Part shown: one piece after another, positions 1-12,720 of the stretch
How positions within the stretch are numbered: the stretch's first letter is position 1
Layout of the letters: every line of letters begins with the position of its first letter
Source: Macrostomum hystrix
Lineage: Eukaryota; Platyhelminthes; Macrostomidae
Direction of reading: 5' to 3'
DNA length: 64,000 nt
Assembly (NCBI GenBank): GCA_950097015.1
Contig: CATNEN010000005.1
Span: forward strand, 2,347,501-2,411,500
The notes under the pieces: generated by a model
Told to the model about the DNA's origin: nothing
Database searches by the model: none
The model's input: the letters and a program-made list of their open reading frames with translations, nothing else
Program-made: the position numbers and the translations under genes

Positions 1-3000
1 CTTCCCAAATTCACGCCAAGAATCTTCCCAAATTCATTCCCAAGAATCTTCGCAAGTTCACTCTCAAGAATCTTCCCAAATTCACTCCCAAGAATCTTCC
101 CAAATTCACTCCCAAGAATCTTCCCAAATTCACTCTCAAGAATCTTCCCAAGTTCACTCTCAAGAATCTTCCCAAATTCACTCCCAAGAATCTTCCCAAG
201 TTCACTCCCAAGAATCTTCCCAAGTTCACTCTCAAGAATCTTCCCAAGTTCACTCTCAAGAATCTTCCCAAGTTCACTCCCAAGAATCTTCCCAAATTCA
301 CTCCCAAGAATCTTCCCAAATTCACTCCCAAGAATCTTCCCAAATTCACTCTCAAGAATCTTCCCAAGTTCACTCTCAAGAATCTTCCCAAATTCACTCC
401 CAAGAATCTTCCCAAATTCACTCCCAAGAATCTTCCCAAGTTCACTCTCAAGAATCTTCCCAAGTTCACTCTCAAGAATCTTCCCAAGTTCACTCCCAAG
501 AATCTTCCCAAATTCACTCCCAAGAATCTTCCCAAATTCACTCCCAAGAATTTTCCCAACTTCACGCCAAGAATCTTCCCAAATCCACTCCCAAGAATCT
601 TCCTAAATCCACTCCCAAGAATCTTCCCAAATTCACTCCCAAGAATCTTCCCAAATTCACTCCCAAGAATCTTCCCAAATTCACTCTCAAGAATCTTCCC
701 AAATTCACGCCAAGAATCTTCCCAAATTCACTCCCAAGAATCTTCCTAAATCCACTCCCAAGAATCTTCCGCAATTCACTCCCAAGAATCTTCCCAAATT
801 CACTCCCAAGAATCTTCCCAAGTTCACTCTCAAGAATCTTCCCAAATTCACGCCAAGAATCTTCCCAAATTCACTCCCAAGAATCTTCCCAAATTCACTC
901 CCAAGAATTTTCCCAACTTCACGCCAAGAATCTTCCCAAATCCACTCCCAAGAATCTTCCTAAATCCACTCCCAAGAATCTTCCGCAATTCACTCCCAAG
1001 AATCTTCCCAAATTCACTCCTAAGAATCTTCCCAAGTTCACTCTCAAGAATCTTCCCAAATTCACTCCAAGAATCTTCCCAAATTCACGCCAAGAATCTT
1101 CCTAAATTCACTCCCAAGAACCTTCCTAAATTCACTCTCAAGAATCTTCCCAAATTCACTCTCAAGAATCTTCCCAACTTCACGCCAAGAATCTTCCCAA
1201 ATTCACTCCCAAGAATCTTCGCAAATTCACTCCCAAGAATCTTCCCAAATTCACTCCCAAGAATCTTCGCAAATTCACTCCCAAGAATCTTCCCAAATTC
1301 ACTCCCAAGAATCTTCCCAAATTCACTCCCAAGAATCTTCCCAAATTCACTCCCAAGAATCTTCCCAAATTCACGGCAAGAATCTTTCCAAGTTCACTCC
1401 TAAGAATCTTCCCAAGTTCACTCTCAAGAATCTTCCCAAATTCACTCCAAGAATCTTCCCAAATTCACGCCAAGAATCTTCCTAAATTCACTCCCAAGAA
1501 CCTTCCTAAATTCACTCTCAAGAATCTTCCCAAATTCACTCTCAAGAATCTTCCCAACTTCACGCCAAGAATCTTCCCAAATTCACTCCCAAGAATCTTC
1601 CCAAATTCACTCCCAAGAATCTTCCCAAATTCACTCCCAAGAATCTTCGCAAATTCACTCCCAAGAATCTTCCCAAATTCACTCCCAAGAATCTTCCCAA
1701 ATTCACTCCCAAGAATCTTCCCAAATTCACTCCCAAGAATCTTCCCAAATTCACGGCAAGAATCTTTCCAAGTTCACTCCCAAAAATCTTCCCAAATTCA
1801 CTCCCAAGAATCTTCCCAAATTCACGCCAAGAATATTCCCAAGTTTACTCCCAAGAATCTTTCCAAGTTCACTCCCAAGAATCTTCCCAAATTCACTCCC
1901 AAGAATCTTCCCAAATTCACTCCCAAGAATCTTCCCAAATTCATTTCAAGAATCTTCCCAAATTCACTCCCAAGAATCTTCCCAACTTCACTCCCAAGAA
2001 TCTTCCCAACTTCACGCCAAGAATCTTCCCAAATTCACTCCCAAGAATCTTCCCAAATTCACGCCAAGAATCTTCCCAAGTTTACTCCCAAGAATCTTTC
2101 CAAGTTCACTCCCAAGAATCTTCCCAAATTCACTCCCAAGAATCTTCCCAAATTCACTCTCAAGAATCTTCCCAAATTCACTCCCAAGAATCTTCCCAAA
2201 TTCACTCTCAAGAATCTTCCCAAATTCACTCCCAAGAATCTTCCCAAATTCACCCGCAAGAATCTTCCCAAATTCACTCCCAAGAATCTTCCCAAATTCA
2301 CTCCCAAGAATCTTCCGCAATTCACTCCCAAGAATCTTCCCAAATTCACTTCAAGAATCTTCCCAAATTCACTCCCAAGAATCTTCCCAAATTCACTCCC
2401 AAGAATCTTCCCAACTTCACTCCCAAGAATCTTCCCAACTTCACGCCAAGAATCTTCCCAAATTCACGCCCAAGAATCTTCCCGAATTCACTCCCAAGAA
2501 TCTTCCCAAATTCACTCCCAAGAATCTTCCCAACTTCACTCCCAAGAATCTTTCCAAATTCACTCCCAAGAATCTTCCCAAATTCACTCTCAAGAATCTT
2601 CCCAAATTCACTCCCAAGAATCTTCCCAACTTCACGCCAAGAATCTTCCCAAATTCACTCCCAAGAATCTTCCCAAGTTGACTACCAAGAATCTTCTCAA
2701 ATTCACTCCCAAGAATCTTCCCAAGTTGACTCCCAAGAATCTTCCCAAATTCACTCTCAAGAATCTTCCTAAGTTCACTCTCAAGAATCTTCCCAAATTC
2801 ACTCCCAAGAATCTTCCCAAATTCACGCCAAGAATCTTCTCAAGTTTACTCCCAAGAATCTTTCCAAATTCACTCTCAAGAATCTTCCCAAATTCACTCC
2901 CAAGAATCTTCCCAAATTCACTCTCAAGAATCTTCCCAAATTCACTCCCAAGAATCTTCCCAAATTCACTCCCAAGAATCTTCCCAAATTCACTCCCAAG

Positions 3001-3515
3001 AATCTTCCTAAATCCACTCCCAAGAATCTTCCCAAATTCACGCTAAGAATCTTCCCAAGTTCACTCTCAAGAATCTTCCCAAATTCACTCTCAAGAATCT
3101 TCCCAAATTCACGCCAAGAATCTTCCCAAATTCACTCCCAAGAATCTTCCCAAATTCACTCCCAAGAATCTTCCCAAATTCACTCCCAAGAATCTTCCCA
3201 AATTCACTCCCAAGAATCTTCCCAAATTCACTCCCAAGAATCTTCCCAAATTCACTCCCAAGAATCTTCCCAAATTCACTCCCAAGAATCTTCCCAAATT
3301 CACTCCCAAGAATCTTCCCAAATTCACTCTCAAGAATCTTCCCAAATTCACTCCCAAGAATCTTCCGCAATTCACTCCCAAGAATCTTTCCAAATTCACT
3401 CCCAAGAATCTTCCCAAATTCACTCCCAAGAATCTTCCCAAGTTCACTCTCAAGAATCTTCCCAAGTTCACTCTCAAGAATCTTCCCAAATTCACGCCAA
3501 GAATCTTCCCAAATT
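1..3515. repeat. 24-bp minisatellite array (runs off the left edge)
   Basis: About 145 units of a 24-bp repeat with core CACTCCCAAGAATCTTCCCA. Common variants are CTCTC for CTCCC, AAGTTC for AAATTC, and a shorter unit with TTCACGCCAAG that shifts the phase by one base. The unit is a multiple of three, so several minus-strand frames read as LGRFLGVN octapeptides; frames break at the shortened units, none has a unique coding part, and I do not call a gene. Blocks are duplicated: about 1036-1380 recurs at 1416-1760 (380-bp shift). The array is cut by the window start and ends where unique DNA begins near 3516. Confidence 0.95.
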
Positions 3516-4254
3516 GACCGGAGTGCTGTGATATATTCTCGAAATAAATGCACTGCATTTTTTATAATGCAGAGCAATTAATTGATTTCATAATTTGTTA
3601 TAAAATTTATATTTGAATTCAAAATATCTAATATTCATTCTATGTCGTAGCATTTTGAGTACGTGACTCATAAGTGCAGCCTGGCATTTTATTTTATTAT
3701 TGTTTTAAATGGACAAATGGTATACTTTTAGATATTATTTATATAAGTAATAATAAAAAGCTTTTAATAGGACGAAGGGATAACAAAGTTTGGGATTAGC
3801 TAAGAGAATCGGGATGGGGATAAGAGGATAAGCGGTGTGAGGTTGGCTAACTTAGATAGGTCTGATAATATAGTCAAGCAGTTGGGTTACATCCCCTTAG
3901 CTGCAGACAGTCTTTAATAATTCATTAAAGCTTTAGAAGTGGGGTACAGGTGTAGGCCTGTGTGTTGAGCATAGCGGGACTAACAATTGATAGATTGGTC
4001 TCGGAGCCTGTGTAGACCTTCATCGGCCATGACGAAATGACTCCGGTCCATTGTCATGCCTCAGTAGGTACTTTGAGCCTAAACTTTTTATTTTGAATTT
4101 ATTATTTTAGTTTATGCTGATTTGATTTTTAAGATAGCGATAAAGTGCGTGTTTAAACGGAAGAAAACACTGGAAATCTTCTGCTACACTTGTTCCTTTT
4201 GAAGCCAAACATGTTTTATCAATTGAAAAACTGATAAATCATTACTAAGATCTT
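3516..4254. other. Unique AT-rich spacer
   Basis: Non-repetitive DNA between two arrays. I see no open frame of coding character and no recognisable RNA gene. The middle part (3780-4080) is less AT-rich than its flanks and could be an old interspersed element, but I could not identify one. Confidence 0.5.
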
Positions 4255-6084
4255 ATCACTCTGATTTGAGCACTATGCCTGGTCACTCTGATTTGATTTG
4301 AGCACTCCACTATGCCTGGTCAATCTGATTTGAGCACTCCACTATGCCTGGTCAATCTGATTTGAGCACTCCACTATGCCTGGTCAATCTGATTTGAGCA
4401 CTCCACTATGCCTGGTCAATCTGATTTGAGCACTCCACTATGCCTGGTCAATCTGATTTGAGCACTCCACTATGCCTGGTCAATCTGATTTGAGCACTCC
4501 ACTATGCCTGGTCAATCTGATTTGAGCACTCCACTATGCCTGGTCAATCTGATTTGAGCACTCCACTATGCCTGGTCAATCTGATTTGAGCACTCCACTA
4601 TGCCTGGTCAATCTGATTTGAGCACTCCACTATGCCTGGTCAATCTGATTTGAGCACTCCACTATGCCTGGTCAATCTGATTTGAGCACTCCACTATTCC
4701 TGGTCACTCTGATTTGATTTGAGCACTCCACTATTCCTGGTCACTCTGATTTGATTTGAGCACTCCACTATTCCTGGTCACTCTGATTTGATTTGAGCAC
4801 TCCACTATTCCTGGTCACTCTGATTTGATTTGAGCACTCCACTATTCCTGGTCACTCTGATTTGAGCACTCCACTATATATTGTCTCTCTGATTTGAGCA
4901 CTCCACTATATATGGTCACTCTGATTTGTGCACTCCACTATATATGGTCTCTCTGATTTGAGCACTTCACTATATATGGTCTCTCTGATTTGAGCACTCC
5001 ACTATATATGGTCACTCTGATTTGAGCACTTCACTATATATGGTCTCTCTTATTTGAGCACTCCACTATATATGGTCACTCTGATTTGAGCACTCCACTA
5101 TATATGGTCACTCCGATTTGAGAACTCCACTATGCCTGGTCAATCTGATTTGAGCACTCCACTATTCCTGGTCACTCTGATTCGATTTGAGCACTCCACT
5201 ATTCCTGGTCACTCTGATTTGATTTGAGCACTCCACTATGCCTGGTCAATCTGATTTGAGCACTCCACTCTTCCTGGTCACTCTGATTCGATTTGAGCAC
5301 TCCACTATTCCTGGTCACTCTGATTTGATTTGAGCACTCCACTATTCCTGGTCACTCTGATTTGATTTGAGCACTCCACTATGCCTGGTCAATCTGATTT
5401 GAGCACTCCACTATTCCTGGTCACTCTGATTTGATTTGAGCACTCCACTATTCCTGGTCACTCTGATTTGATTTGAGCACTCCACTATGCCTGGTCACTC
5501 TGATTTGATTTGAGCACTCCACTATGCCTGGTCAATCGGATTTGAGCACTCCACTATGCCTGGTCAATCTGATTTGAGCACTCCACTATGCCTGGTCAAT
5601 CTGATTTGAGCACTCCACTATGCCTGGTCAATCTGATTTGAGCACTCCACTATGCCTGGTCAATCTGATTTGAGCACTCCACTATGCCTGGTCAATCTGA
5701 TTTGAGCACTCCACTATGCCTGGTCAATCTGATTTGAGCACTCCACTATTCCTGGTCACTCTGATTTGATTTGAGCACTCCACTATTCCTGGTCACTCTG
5801 ATTTGAGCACTTCACTATTCCTGGTCACTCTGATTTGATTTGAGCACTCCACTATTCCTGGTCACTCTGATTTGATTTGAGCACTCCACTATTCCTGGTC
5901 TCTCTGATTTGAGCACTTCACTATATATGGTCTCTCTGATTTGAGCACTCCACTATATATGGTCTCTCTGATTTGAGCACTCCACTATATATGGTCACTC
6001 TGATTTGAGCACTCCACTATATATAGTCTCTCTGATTTGAGCACTCCACTATATCTGGTCACTCCGATTTGAGAACTCCACTAC
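4255..6084. repeat. 32/37-bp minisatellite array
   Basis: Tandem units built on GATTTGAGCACTCCACTAT. Three sub-types alternate in blocks: a 32-bp form followed by GCCTGGTCAATCT, a 37-bp form with TCCTGGTCACTCT and a duplicated TGATT, and a form with ATATGGTCTCTCT. The block order (GCC, TCC, ATA, then the same again) suggests at least one large-scale duplication of roughly half the array. The unit is not a multiple of three and no long frame results. Confidence 0.94.
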
Positions 6085-6992
6085 TCTTTAAAGTGCTCTT
6101 TACTCTGTTTGTAAAATCGCGTTGAACTGGGCAATTAGCTATTTACGGTAATTCAGATCACTTCTGTTTAAATTGCATTCCACAACTCTCAGAATATTCT
6201 ATACAAAAGAGAACTCGAAAATCACTCACCTGCCATTCAACAAATGCGTCACTGATCAATCATGGTCCCCATGGAAATGATGACCGGATTATAATAAATA
6301 AATTCGCGCAAAATTCTTCTGTAAAAACTAAAACAGAGACTTTGTAGAAGTACTTTTTCTATTAGTTGTCTTGTTTCACAATTGACACAGTTCTAAAGAG
6401 ATATAAAGTTAGACAGTTCTGGTGTAAGCCTTTAAATGTTGAATTTTATCTTTAGGGCAAGCACGGCCGCTGCTGCTGCTGCTGCTGCTGCTGTGGTTGT
6501 TACAGAGTCCTGCTTGTCCAATCAGATTGTTTCAGCCAATCAGAGGCCGTCAGATAGTTCTTTTTGTTAAAACAAAAAATGCCTCCCTCCATATCACAAA
6601 CTTTTAGAGCCGGCCATTGGCTGGTTGTAATTCTTTTTATTATTAGCTTAATGTTTTACTACCTTCGGACATTTTTTCGTGGGTATGATTTCGAACAAAA
6701 AACTTGGCCTTGAATCAGGCGCTTAATGCGTGCCCAGGAAAATGACCTTGAAAAAGTCAGGTGACATCGGCTTATATTCTCTGTTATTTTTTAGTTGCAT
6801 TTGAATCGGAATTAAAAAATATGTTAATACATGAAAAAAATGTTAAAAGCGTTAAAAAATATTGACCTTGACCTTAAGTCACGCTCCTCGCACATGACTG
6901 ATCATTTTATCGATTGTTCGAGTGATTGAAATATTTATTGGAAATTTCCTTGACCTTAAACAATCATTACTTTCGTTCACCTTTTAGAGATA
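6085..6992. other. Unique spacer with a CTG microsatellite
   Basis: Non-repetitive sequence up to the mariner insertion. It contains a pure CTG trinucleotide run of about eight copies at 6469-6493. No gene was recognised. Confidence 0.55.
6469..6493. repeat. (CTG)8 microsatellite
   Basis: Uninterrupted CTG run following GCACGGCC. It is flanked by non-coding sequence, so it is not an obvious polyglutamine or polyleucine coding tract. Confidence 0.85.
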
Positions 6993-7888
6993 CGTGGGCT
7001 ATCCCAAAAGTAAGTTTCGGTCAACAATAAAAAGCGTGGCTGTGCCAGGACCTCCCAGTTCCAGGACTCCAGGAGCTTCTCCACTCTTCTGGCGCGGTGC
7101 ACAGGTCCGTTGTCGTAGTGAAAATCACGCCTCTCTCCAGCAAACCAGGCCGCTTTTTTCCTGATGGCTGGCCTCAATTTTTCTTGCAGTACCCATCGGT
7201 AATATTCTGCATTCGCCTTGGTGCCGATTGGCACTGGCCAGTCCACCAGGACCCCATGGATGTCAAAGAAGACTATGTGCATCACCTTCAAGGAGCTCTG
7301 CTTCCGTTGAACCTTCTCAGGACTCGCTGATCCCCTTGGAAGCCACTGTGCTGACTGGCGCTTGAGCTCAGGATCCCACTCGTAGACCCATGTCTCGTCT
7401 CCTGTCACAATTCTGCTGAGAAAGTTGCTTCCCTCTCGATTAAACCGTCGAAGGTGCTCTTGCGCCAGGGTCACCCTCTCCATCATTTGGTCCTCAGTCA
7501 GGAGATAAGGCACCCACTTTGCGAAGATCTTCTGCATGTTCAGCTGCTCAGTAAGAATGCGATGCACTGTGCTGTGAGGAATGTCCAGGAGGTCCTCGAT
7601 CTCATTGCAAGTCAATCTGCTGTCAACAGTGACTGCAGCTTTGACACGCTCTGCATTTGCATCAGTGGTGGCTGTTCTTGGCCTTCCAGACCGCTCTTTG
7701 TCTTCCATCGACAGCCTGCCTCCTTGAACTTCGCGGACCCATTTCCGAACCGTTTGAATTGATGGAGCATCGTCTTTCAGAACTAGTCCAAGCTCTCCAT
7801 GAATCTCTGATGTTGATTTGCCAGCCAAAACTGAAAACTTGATCATGTTTCCGACGTCGTATCGTGTGAACGAAGCCGAAGTGGCCAT
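6977..7888 (-). pseudogene. mariner transposase, C-terminally truncated (third catalytic D lost)
   Basis: The 303-codon open frame begins MATSASFTRY. It has the mariner N-terminal helix-turn-helix region, an SGRP linker (residues 67-70), a WVPYLL motif near 125-130 and the first two catalytic aspartates in TGDETW (D164) and HYDNGP (D259). The usual PPYSPDLAPxD block that carries the third aspartate about 34 residues later is gone. The frame instead runs through the 3' terminal repeat (residues YFWDSP are encoded by the repeat) and stops 16 bp outside the element. Intact mariner transposases are about 345 residues. The frame up to the deletion is open, so the deletion looks recent. Catalysis should be lost; DNA binding and dimerisation might remain. 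Confidence 0.88.
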
Positions 7889-7933
7889 CTTTGCAAACGA
7901 AGCTGTGTTTAACTTCTTTTTGGGATAGCCCTC
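6993..7933 (-). mobile_element. mariner element, internally deleted
   Basis: A 941-bp Tc1/mariner-superfamily element flanked by TA dinucleotides at 6991-6992 and 7934-7935, the expected target-site duplication. The imperfect terminal inverted repeats share GGGCTATCCCAAAA followed by a related AAGTT stretch. The length is well below the roughly 1.3 kb of intact mariners. The missing part lies between the transposase catalytic core and the 3' terminal repeat (right after residue Q284-P-R-F of the open frame). The element should be non-autonomous but keeps both ends, so it could in principle be moved in trans. Confidence 0.9.
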
Positions 7934-7935
7934 TA

Positions 7936-8280
7936 GTAACTAGGAAAACTAAAAGATCTTTTTTAAGAAAAGGTAACTTTGTTCTCAAGCTCGCTTGTTA
8001 CAAAAACAGTTAAAAAAGCACTTATACTATTTTGGGATGTTTTTTGGGCTAGAAACAACGAATCAAACGATATTAAGCTACGAAATTACAGGCATAAATG
8101 ATGGGTATGAATCAATTTGACAGAATTCAATTACGAGCTCGAAGAAGCGAATCATTAATCTAAATTTCTTTCTCAAACCTTTAAAAGTCACCTAGAGTAG
8201 AATCGATGGACAGAAGAGATGTCTTCGAGAAAAAATAGCAAAACTTTTGTTTTTCAATACAAATTGGCTTCGAAAATATT
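7936..8280. other. Unique spacer
   Basis: AT-rich single-copy sequence between the mariner and the next array. No gene or RNA feature was recognised. Confidence 0.5.
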
Positions 8281-8902
8281 TTGCCATTTCCTTCATTTTC
8301 AGGTCATTCCCTTCATTCCCAGGTCATTCCCATAATTTCCTGGCCTTTAACTTCATTTCCAGACCATTCCCTTAATTCCGCAAGTCATTCACTTCATTCC
8401 CTAAGTTATTCACTTCATTCCCTAAGTTATTCACTTCATTCCCAAGTCATTCACTTCATTCCCTAAGTCATTCACTTCATTCCCAAGTTATTCAGTTCAT
8501 TCCCAAGTCATTCACTTCATTCCCAAGTCATTCAGTTCATTCCCAAGTCATTCACTTCATTCCCTAAGTCATTCACTTCATTCCCAAGTTATTCAGTTCA
8601 TTCCCAAGTCATTCACTTTAATCCCAAGTCATGCACTTCATTCCCATGTCATTCAGTTCATTCCCAAGTCATGCACTTCATTCCCATGTCATTCAGTTCA
8701 TTCCCAAGTTATTCACTTCATTCCCAAGTCATGCACTTCATTCCCAAGTCATTCACTTCATTCCCAAGTCATTCAGTTCATTCCCAAGTCATGCACTTCA
8801 TTCCCAAGTCATTCACTTCATTCCCAAGTCATTCAGTTCATTCCCAAGTCATGCACTTCATTCCCAAGTCATGCACTTCATTCCCAAGTCATTCAGTTCA
8901 TT
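8281..8902. repeat. 20-bp minisatellite array with a 60-bp higher-order period
   Basis: Units of TTCATTCCCAAGTCATTCAC with variants CAGTT, CCTAAG and ATGCAC. From about 8640 onward three units (ending ATGCAC, ATTCAC, ATTCAG) recur in order, giving a 60-bp trimer that is open in two frames. The left end (8281-8400) is degenerate and looks like the array's older edge. Confidence 0.92.
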
Positions 8903-9695
8903 ATTCAAATACACGTATTCTCAAGTATTTATCTATCATTTATGACATACTAGTTTCAATAGTTACTGTATAAGCCAAGTAACTGGTAATATAGCGATAG
9001 TTTTTACAATAGCAACAATAAATCGTTCGGGTCTGTTCTGATCCCTAAACATTTGATCCCTTCGGCACGGAAGTTCTCTAAGCGCAAGAATGGAACAGCA
9101 TTTTTTCATTGATTTCCTATCGCATTTGAAGCTAGGTGGGACGAAAAGGACAGACTAGCTGGGGTAGGCGAAATTGCGGCGAGCGCCGAGGGTCGCATTG
9201 CAGCAGAAGAAAATTTTTCGCACAACAACAAGCTCGTTTGAAACAAGAAGAAGAACAGATGAGAATGATAGATATAGCAACAACAGGAATTGCTATGCAC
9301 GGGGAGGCTTCAGAAGGGGGGAGGGATAATTCCTAAGCAGATTAAAACAGATTAGGCCTTTTTGGACAAGGCAGAGGGATACAACAAACTGACAGACAGA
9401 CAGACAGACAGACAGGGTCAAGCTATAGGCCTTCTTTTTTCGAGAAAAAAACTAGGAATTGAGAAATGGGATCTCATAAAAAGAGGAGGCGAATGATGAG
9501 ATTCTAAAGCTGATCGCAATTCTAATCTAAATCTAATCAAAAGTATAATATGATTTTCCGCTTTGTCAGATTGAATTTGCGGCTTGAACAAATGCATTTT
9601 CGTCAGCATTTCCAGAATGCTAAGAAGTTTAAATCTCAATTTCTAGATCAAGGTGCGAAACACTACAAGTTAATATTGGCGTCATTGTTATAATC
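8903..9695. other. Unique spacer with a tetranucleotide microsatellite
   Basis: Single-copy DNA with a short CAGA tetranucleotide run near 9391-9415. A small plus-strand frame at 9136-9336 ends in a glutamine/glutamate-rich segment, but nothing supports it as an exon. Confidence 0.5.
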
Positions 9696-10266
9696 CGCTC
9701 AGATCCTTCCGCTCTCTACCGTCAGATCCATTCGCTCTCTACCCTCCGACTCTTCCGCTGTCTACCCTCAGATCTATCCGCTCTCTACCCTCAGATCCAT
9801 CCGCTCTCTACCCTCCGACATTTCTGCTGTATACCCTCAGATCCATTCGCTCTCTACCCTCTGACATTTCCGCTGTCTACCCTCAGATCCTTCCGCTCTC
9901 TACCCTCAGATCCATCCGCTCTCTACCCTCCGACATTTCTGCTGTATACCCTCAGATCCATTCGCTCTCTACCCTCTGACATTTCCGCTGTCTACCCTCA
10001 GATCCTTCCGCTCTCTACCCTCAGATCCATCCATTATCTCCACTGAGACCCTTCCGCTCTCTACCCTCCGAAATCTCCGCTCTCTACCCTTAAACTTTTC
10101 CGCTCTCTACCCTGACACTTTTTCGCTCTCTACCCTCAAGCTTTTCCGCTCTCTACTCTCAATTTTTTCCGCTCTCTGCCCTCACAATTTTCCGCTCTCT
10201 TCCCTCAAACTTTTCCGCTCTCTATCCTCGAATCCATCATCTCTCTACCCTCCGACCCTTCCGCTC
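9696..10266. repeat. 24-bp minisatellite array
   Basis: Units with constant core CCGCTCTCTACCCTC followed by a variable CAGATCCAT, CGACATTT or AAACTTTT segment. A block of about 119 bp (CAGATCCATCCGC through the TGCTGTATACC variant) is duplicated at about 9790 and 9909. The 3' end is more diverged than the 5' end. Confidence 0.92.
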
Positions 10267-10889
10267 GATCTCTCCGTGAAAGGTTCAAAGCAAGAAGGCA
10301 GAAATAGGAGCAGTTGAGTAGGCATCAAGTGCTCACTAGTTTTAGGTGTAATCTAAGTGCAAGACACCAATCAGAAAGTGGTTCATTCATATTTTGCTAA
10401 CATTCTACGAGTATTCTCTCTAAGACTAAATGTCCTATATTTGACACTATAAGCTTATAAGCAATGGGCTAAATAGGATGGATGGATAAATTCGTTTGCA
10501 TGGAAGGATTGAGCGCACCAACTATTCTCGCATTTGATTCCTTATTCCATAGTTCAGATCCTGGGATTTTAAGATCCCCAACAGTTTGCATCCCAACAGG
10601 CAAAGTTGGTGCAATCTAACTAGATTAAAAGATGCCCTGTAGAGAAGAATATATACTATTGAATTGTAATACAAGCCTTTGACTGCTAGGGTTGTTCTGC
10701 GCGAGTTCAATTATTTATCCAACTAGAAACTGCTTTCAAACTAGGAATAAACTAGCAGCCTTTCTTGGGATAAAACACAAATAAAAACATTCATTTTATT
10801 TTTATTAAGTCTCAAAGATTCAGTAGAAAACGAATTGTAAAACTTCTTTCTTTTCAGAATGTAATGCATCTAGAAATTTGGGAAAAATT
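10267..10889. other. Unique spacer
   Basis: Non-repetitive AT-rich DNA with no recognised coding or RNA feature. Confidence 0.5.
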
Positions 10890-11930
10890 GGATCTGGATT
10901 TCTTGGGATGAGAACTGGGTCTAGGGGCTGCGGAAGAGAATGGGATTTGAATTGTTAGGAAAATAATGGGATCAAGATTTGTTGGGATTAGAATTTTGGT
11001 CTCAAGAGAATGAAGGAAGGAAGAGAATGGGATCTGGACTGTTGGGAAGAGAATGGGATCTGGACTGTTGGGAAGAGAATGGGATCTGGACTGTTGGGAA
11101 AAGAATGGGATCTGGACTGTGGGGAAGAGAATGGGATCTTGACTGTTGGGAAGAGAATGGGATCTGGATTGTGGGGAAGAGAATGGGATCTGGATAGTTA
11201 GGAAGAGAATGGGATCTGGATTTTTGGGAAGACAATGGGATCTGGATTATGGGGAAGAGATTGGGATCTGGACTGTTGGGAAGAGAATGGGATCTGGATT
11301 GTGGGGAAGAGAATGGGATCTGAATTTAATGGGAAGAGAATGGGATCTGGACTGTTGGTCAGAGAATGGGATCTTGACTGTTGGGAAGAGAATGGGATCT
11401 TAGTTGTGGGGAAGAGAATGGGATCTGGACTGTTGGGAAGAGAATGGGATCTGGATTATGGGGAAGAGATTGGGATCTTAGTTGTGGGGAAGAGAATGGG
11501 ATCTGAATTTAGTGGGAAGAGAATGGGATCTGGACTGTTGGTCAGAGAATGGGATCTTGACTGTTGGGAAGAGAATGGGATCTGGATTGTGTGGAAAAGA
11601 ATGGGATCTTAGTTGTGGGGAAGAGAATGGGATCTGGATTTTTGGGAAGAGAATGGTATCTGTACTGTTGGGAAGAGAATGGGATCTGGACTGTTGGGAA
11701 GAGAATGGGATCTGGACTGTTGGGAAGAGAATGGGATCTGGACTGTTATGAAGAGAATGGAATCTGGATTGTGGGGAAGAGAATGGGATCTGGATTTTTG
11801 GGAAGAGAATGGTATCTGGACTGTTGGGAAGAGAATGGGATCTGGACTGTTGGGAAGAGAATGGGATCTGGACTGTTGGGAAGAGAATGGGATCTGGGTT
11901 TTGGGGAAGAGAATGGACTATCTCTATTGC
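10890..11930. repeat. 26-bp minisatellite array
   Basis: About 39 units with core GAATGGGATCTGGACTGTTG and a GGAAGA spacer; purine-rich on the plus strand. Variants (TTGTGGGG, TTTTTGGG, TTAGTTGTGGGG) recur in the same order, showing block duplication. The unit is not a multiple of three, yet 26 x 3 = 78 bp gives 26-residue periodic frames; these are shadows, not genes. Confidence 0.94.
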
Positions 11931-12600
11931 TGGAAGAGAAAAAAATCAAATATTTTGGGGATTTCGATTATATAAAGTGAATCTCCATAAGAGCGAGATC
12001 ATATTTGTTTTGATCCAGTTCATAATTTTTAGTATGATTCTATAGAGTTAATTAATCATGCTTTATTTCGAATTTTCACAAGTTTAGCCATCTTAAATGT
12101 TGGCACACTGTTTTATAACAGCTAAAGTAAATTTAAATACTCAAAGGGAATTTCTTTAAGACGAAATAATTGAATTAGCTCTTTGATGCCGCTGCTTTTA
12201 ACAGCTAGTTTACTATTTTTTCACCGAAATTCCTTTGTGAACCGCTATGTGCAGTAGTGTGAAGGGAATACAGTATATGGAATCCTAAAGATCTTTTCAT
12301 CCTCTACGTGCATTATTACCGCCTAACTCACAAATTAGCCAAGCTGAGCATTATGGACCGGTTACAGGGAGGGAGTATCTTTTAAAAGCAAATCAGCGCC
12401 ACTTCCTTTCTAAGGAATGTTTCTAATAAAAAATGTTTGACAATGTTCTCTTCTACGCGTCAAAGGCTTTTGCGGAACGGACGGTAGAGTATTAGACTTT
12501 GCGTGTCTGTCGAAAACCATTTCCGAAATATCCCTATTTGTACAGACCACACCGGAGTTACTTTTGATTTCCAAATGTTAATGTTCGCGTCATACTACTT
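11931..12600. other. Unique spacer
   Basis: AT-rich single-copy DNA running up to the SINE-like element. Nothing else was recognised. Confidence 0.5.
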
Positions 12601-12720
12601 AGGGGGTGAGTGGCAGAGCGGTCTAACGCGTTTGCCTCTCGCACCAAGGTCCCCCGAGTTCGATTCCGCGGCGAGGCCGCATTCACCCTTGCGGGTTTGT
12701 CGTGAAATTTACACCCTTGT

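Noticed and set aside
1-3515. CRISPR-like regular spacing
   Set aside because: Units are contiguous tandem copies without unique spacers, in an animal genome.
9136-9336. Small plus-strand frame with a Q/E-rich segment (possible exon)
   Set aside because: Only a weak acceptor-like TTGCAG, no partner exon and no recognised family.
12605-12690. Possible functional tRNA-Leu or tRNA-Ser gene
   Set aside because: The acceptor stem pairs but the anticodon stem does not form and the sequence continues into a repeated body.
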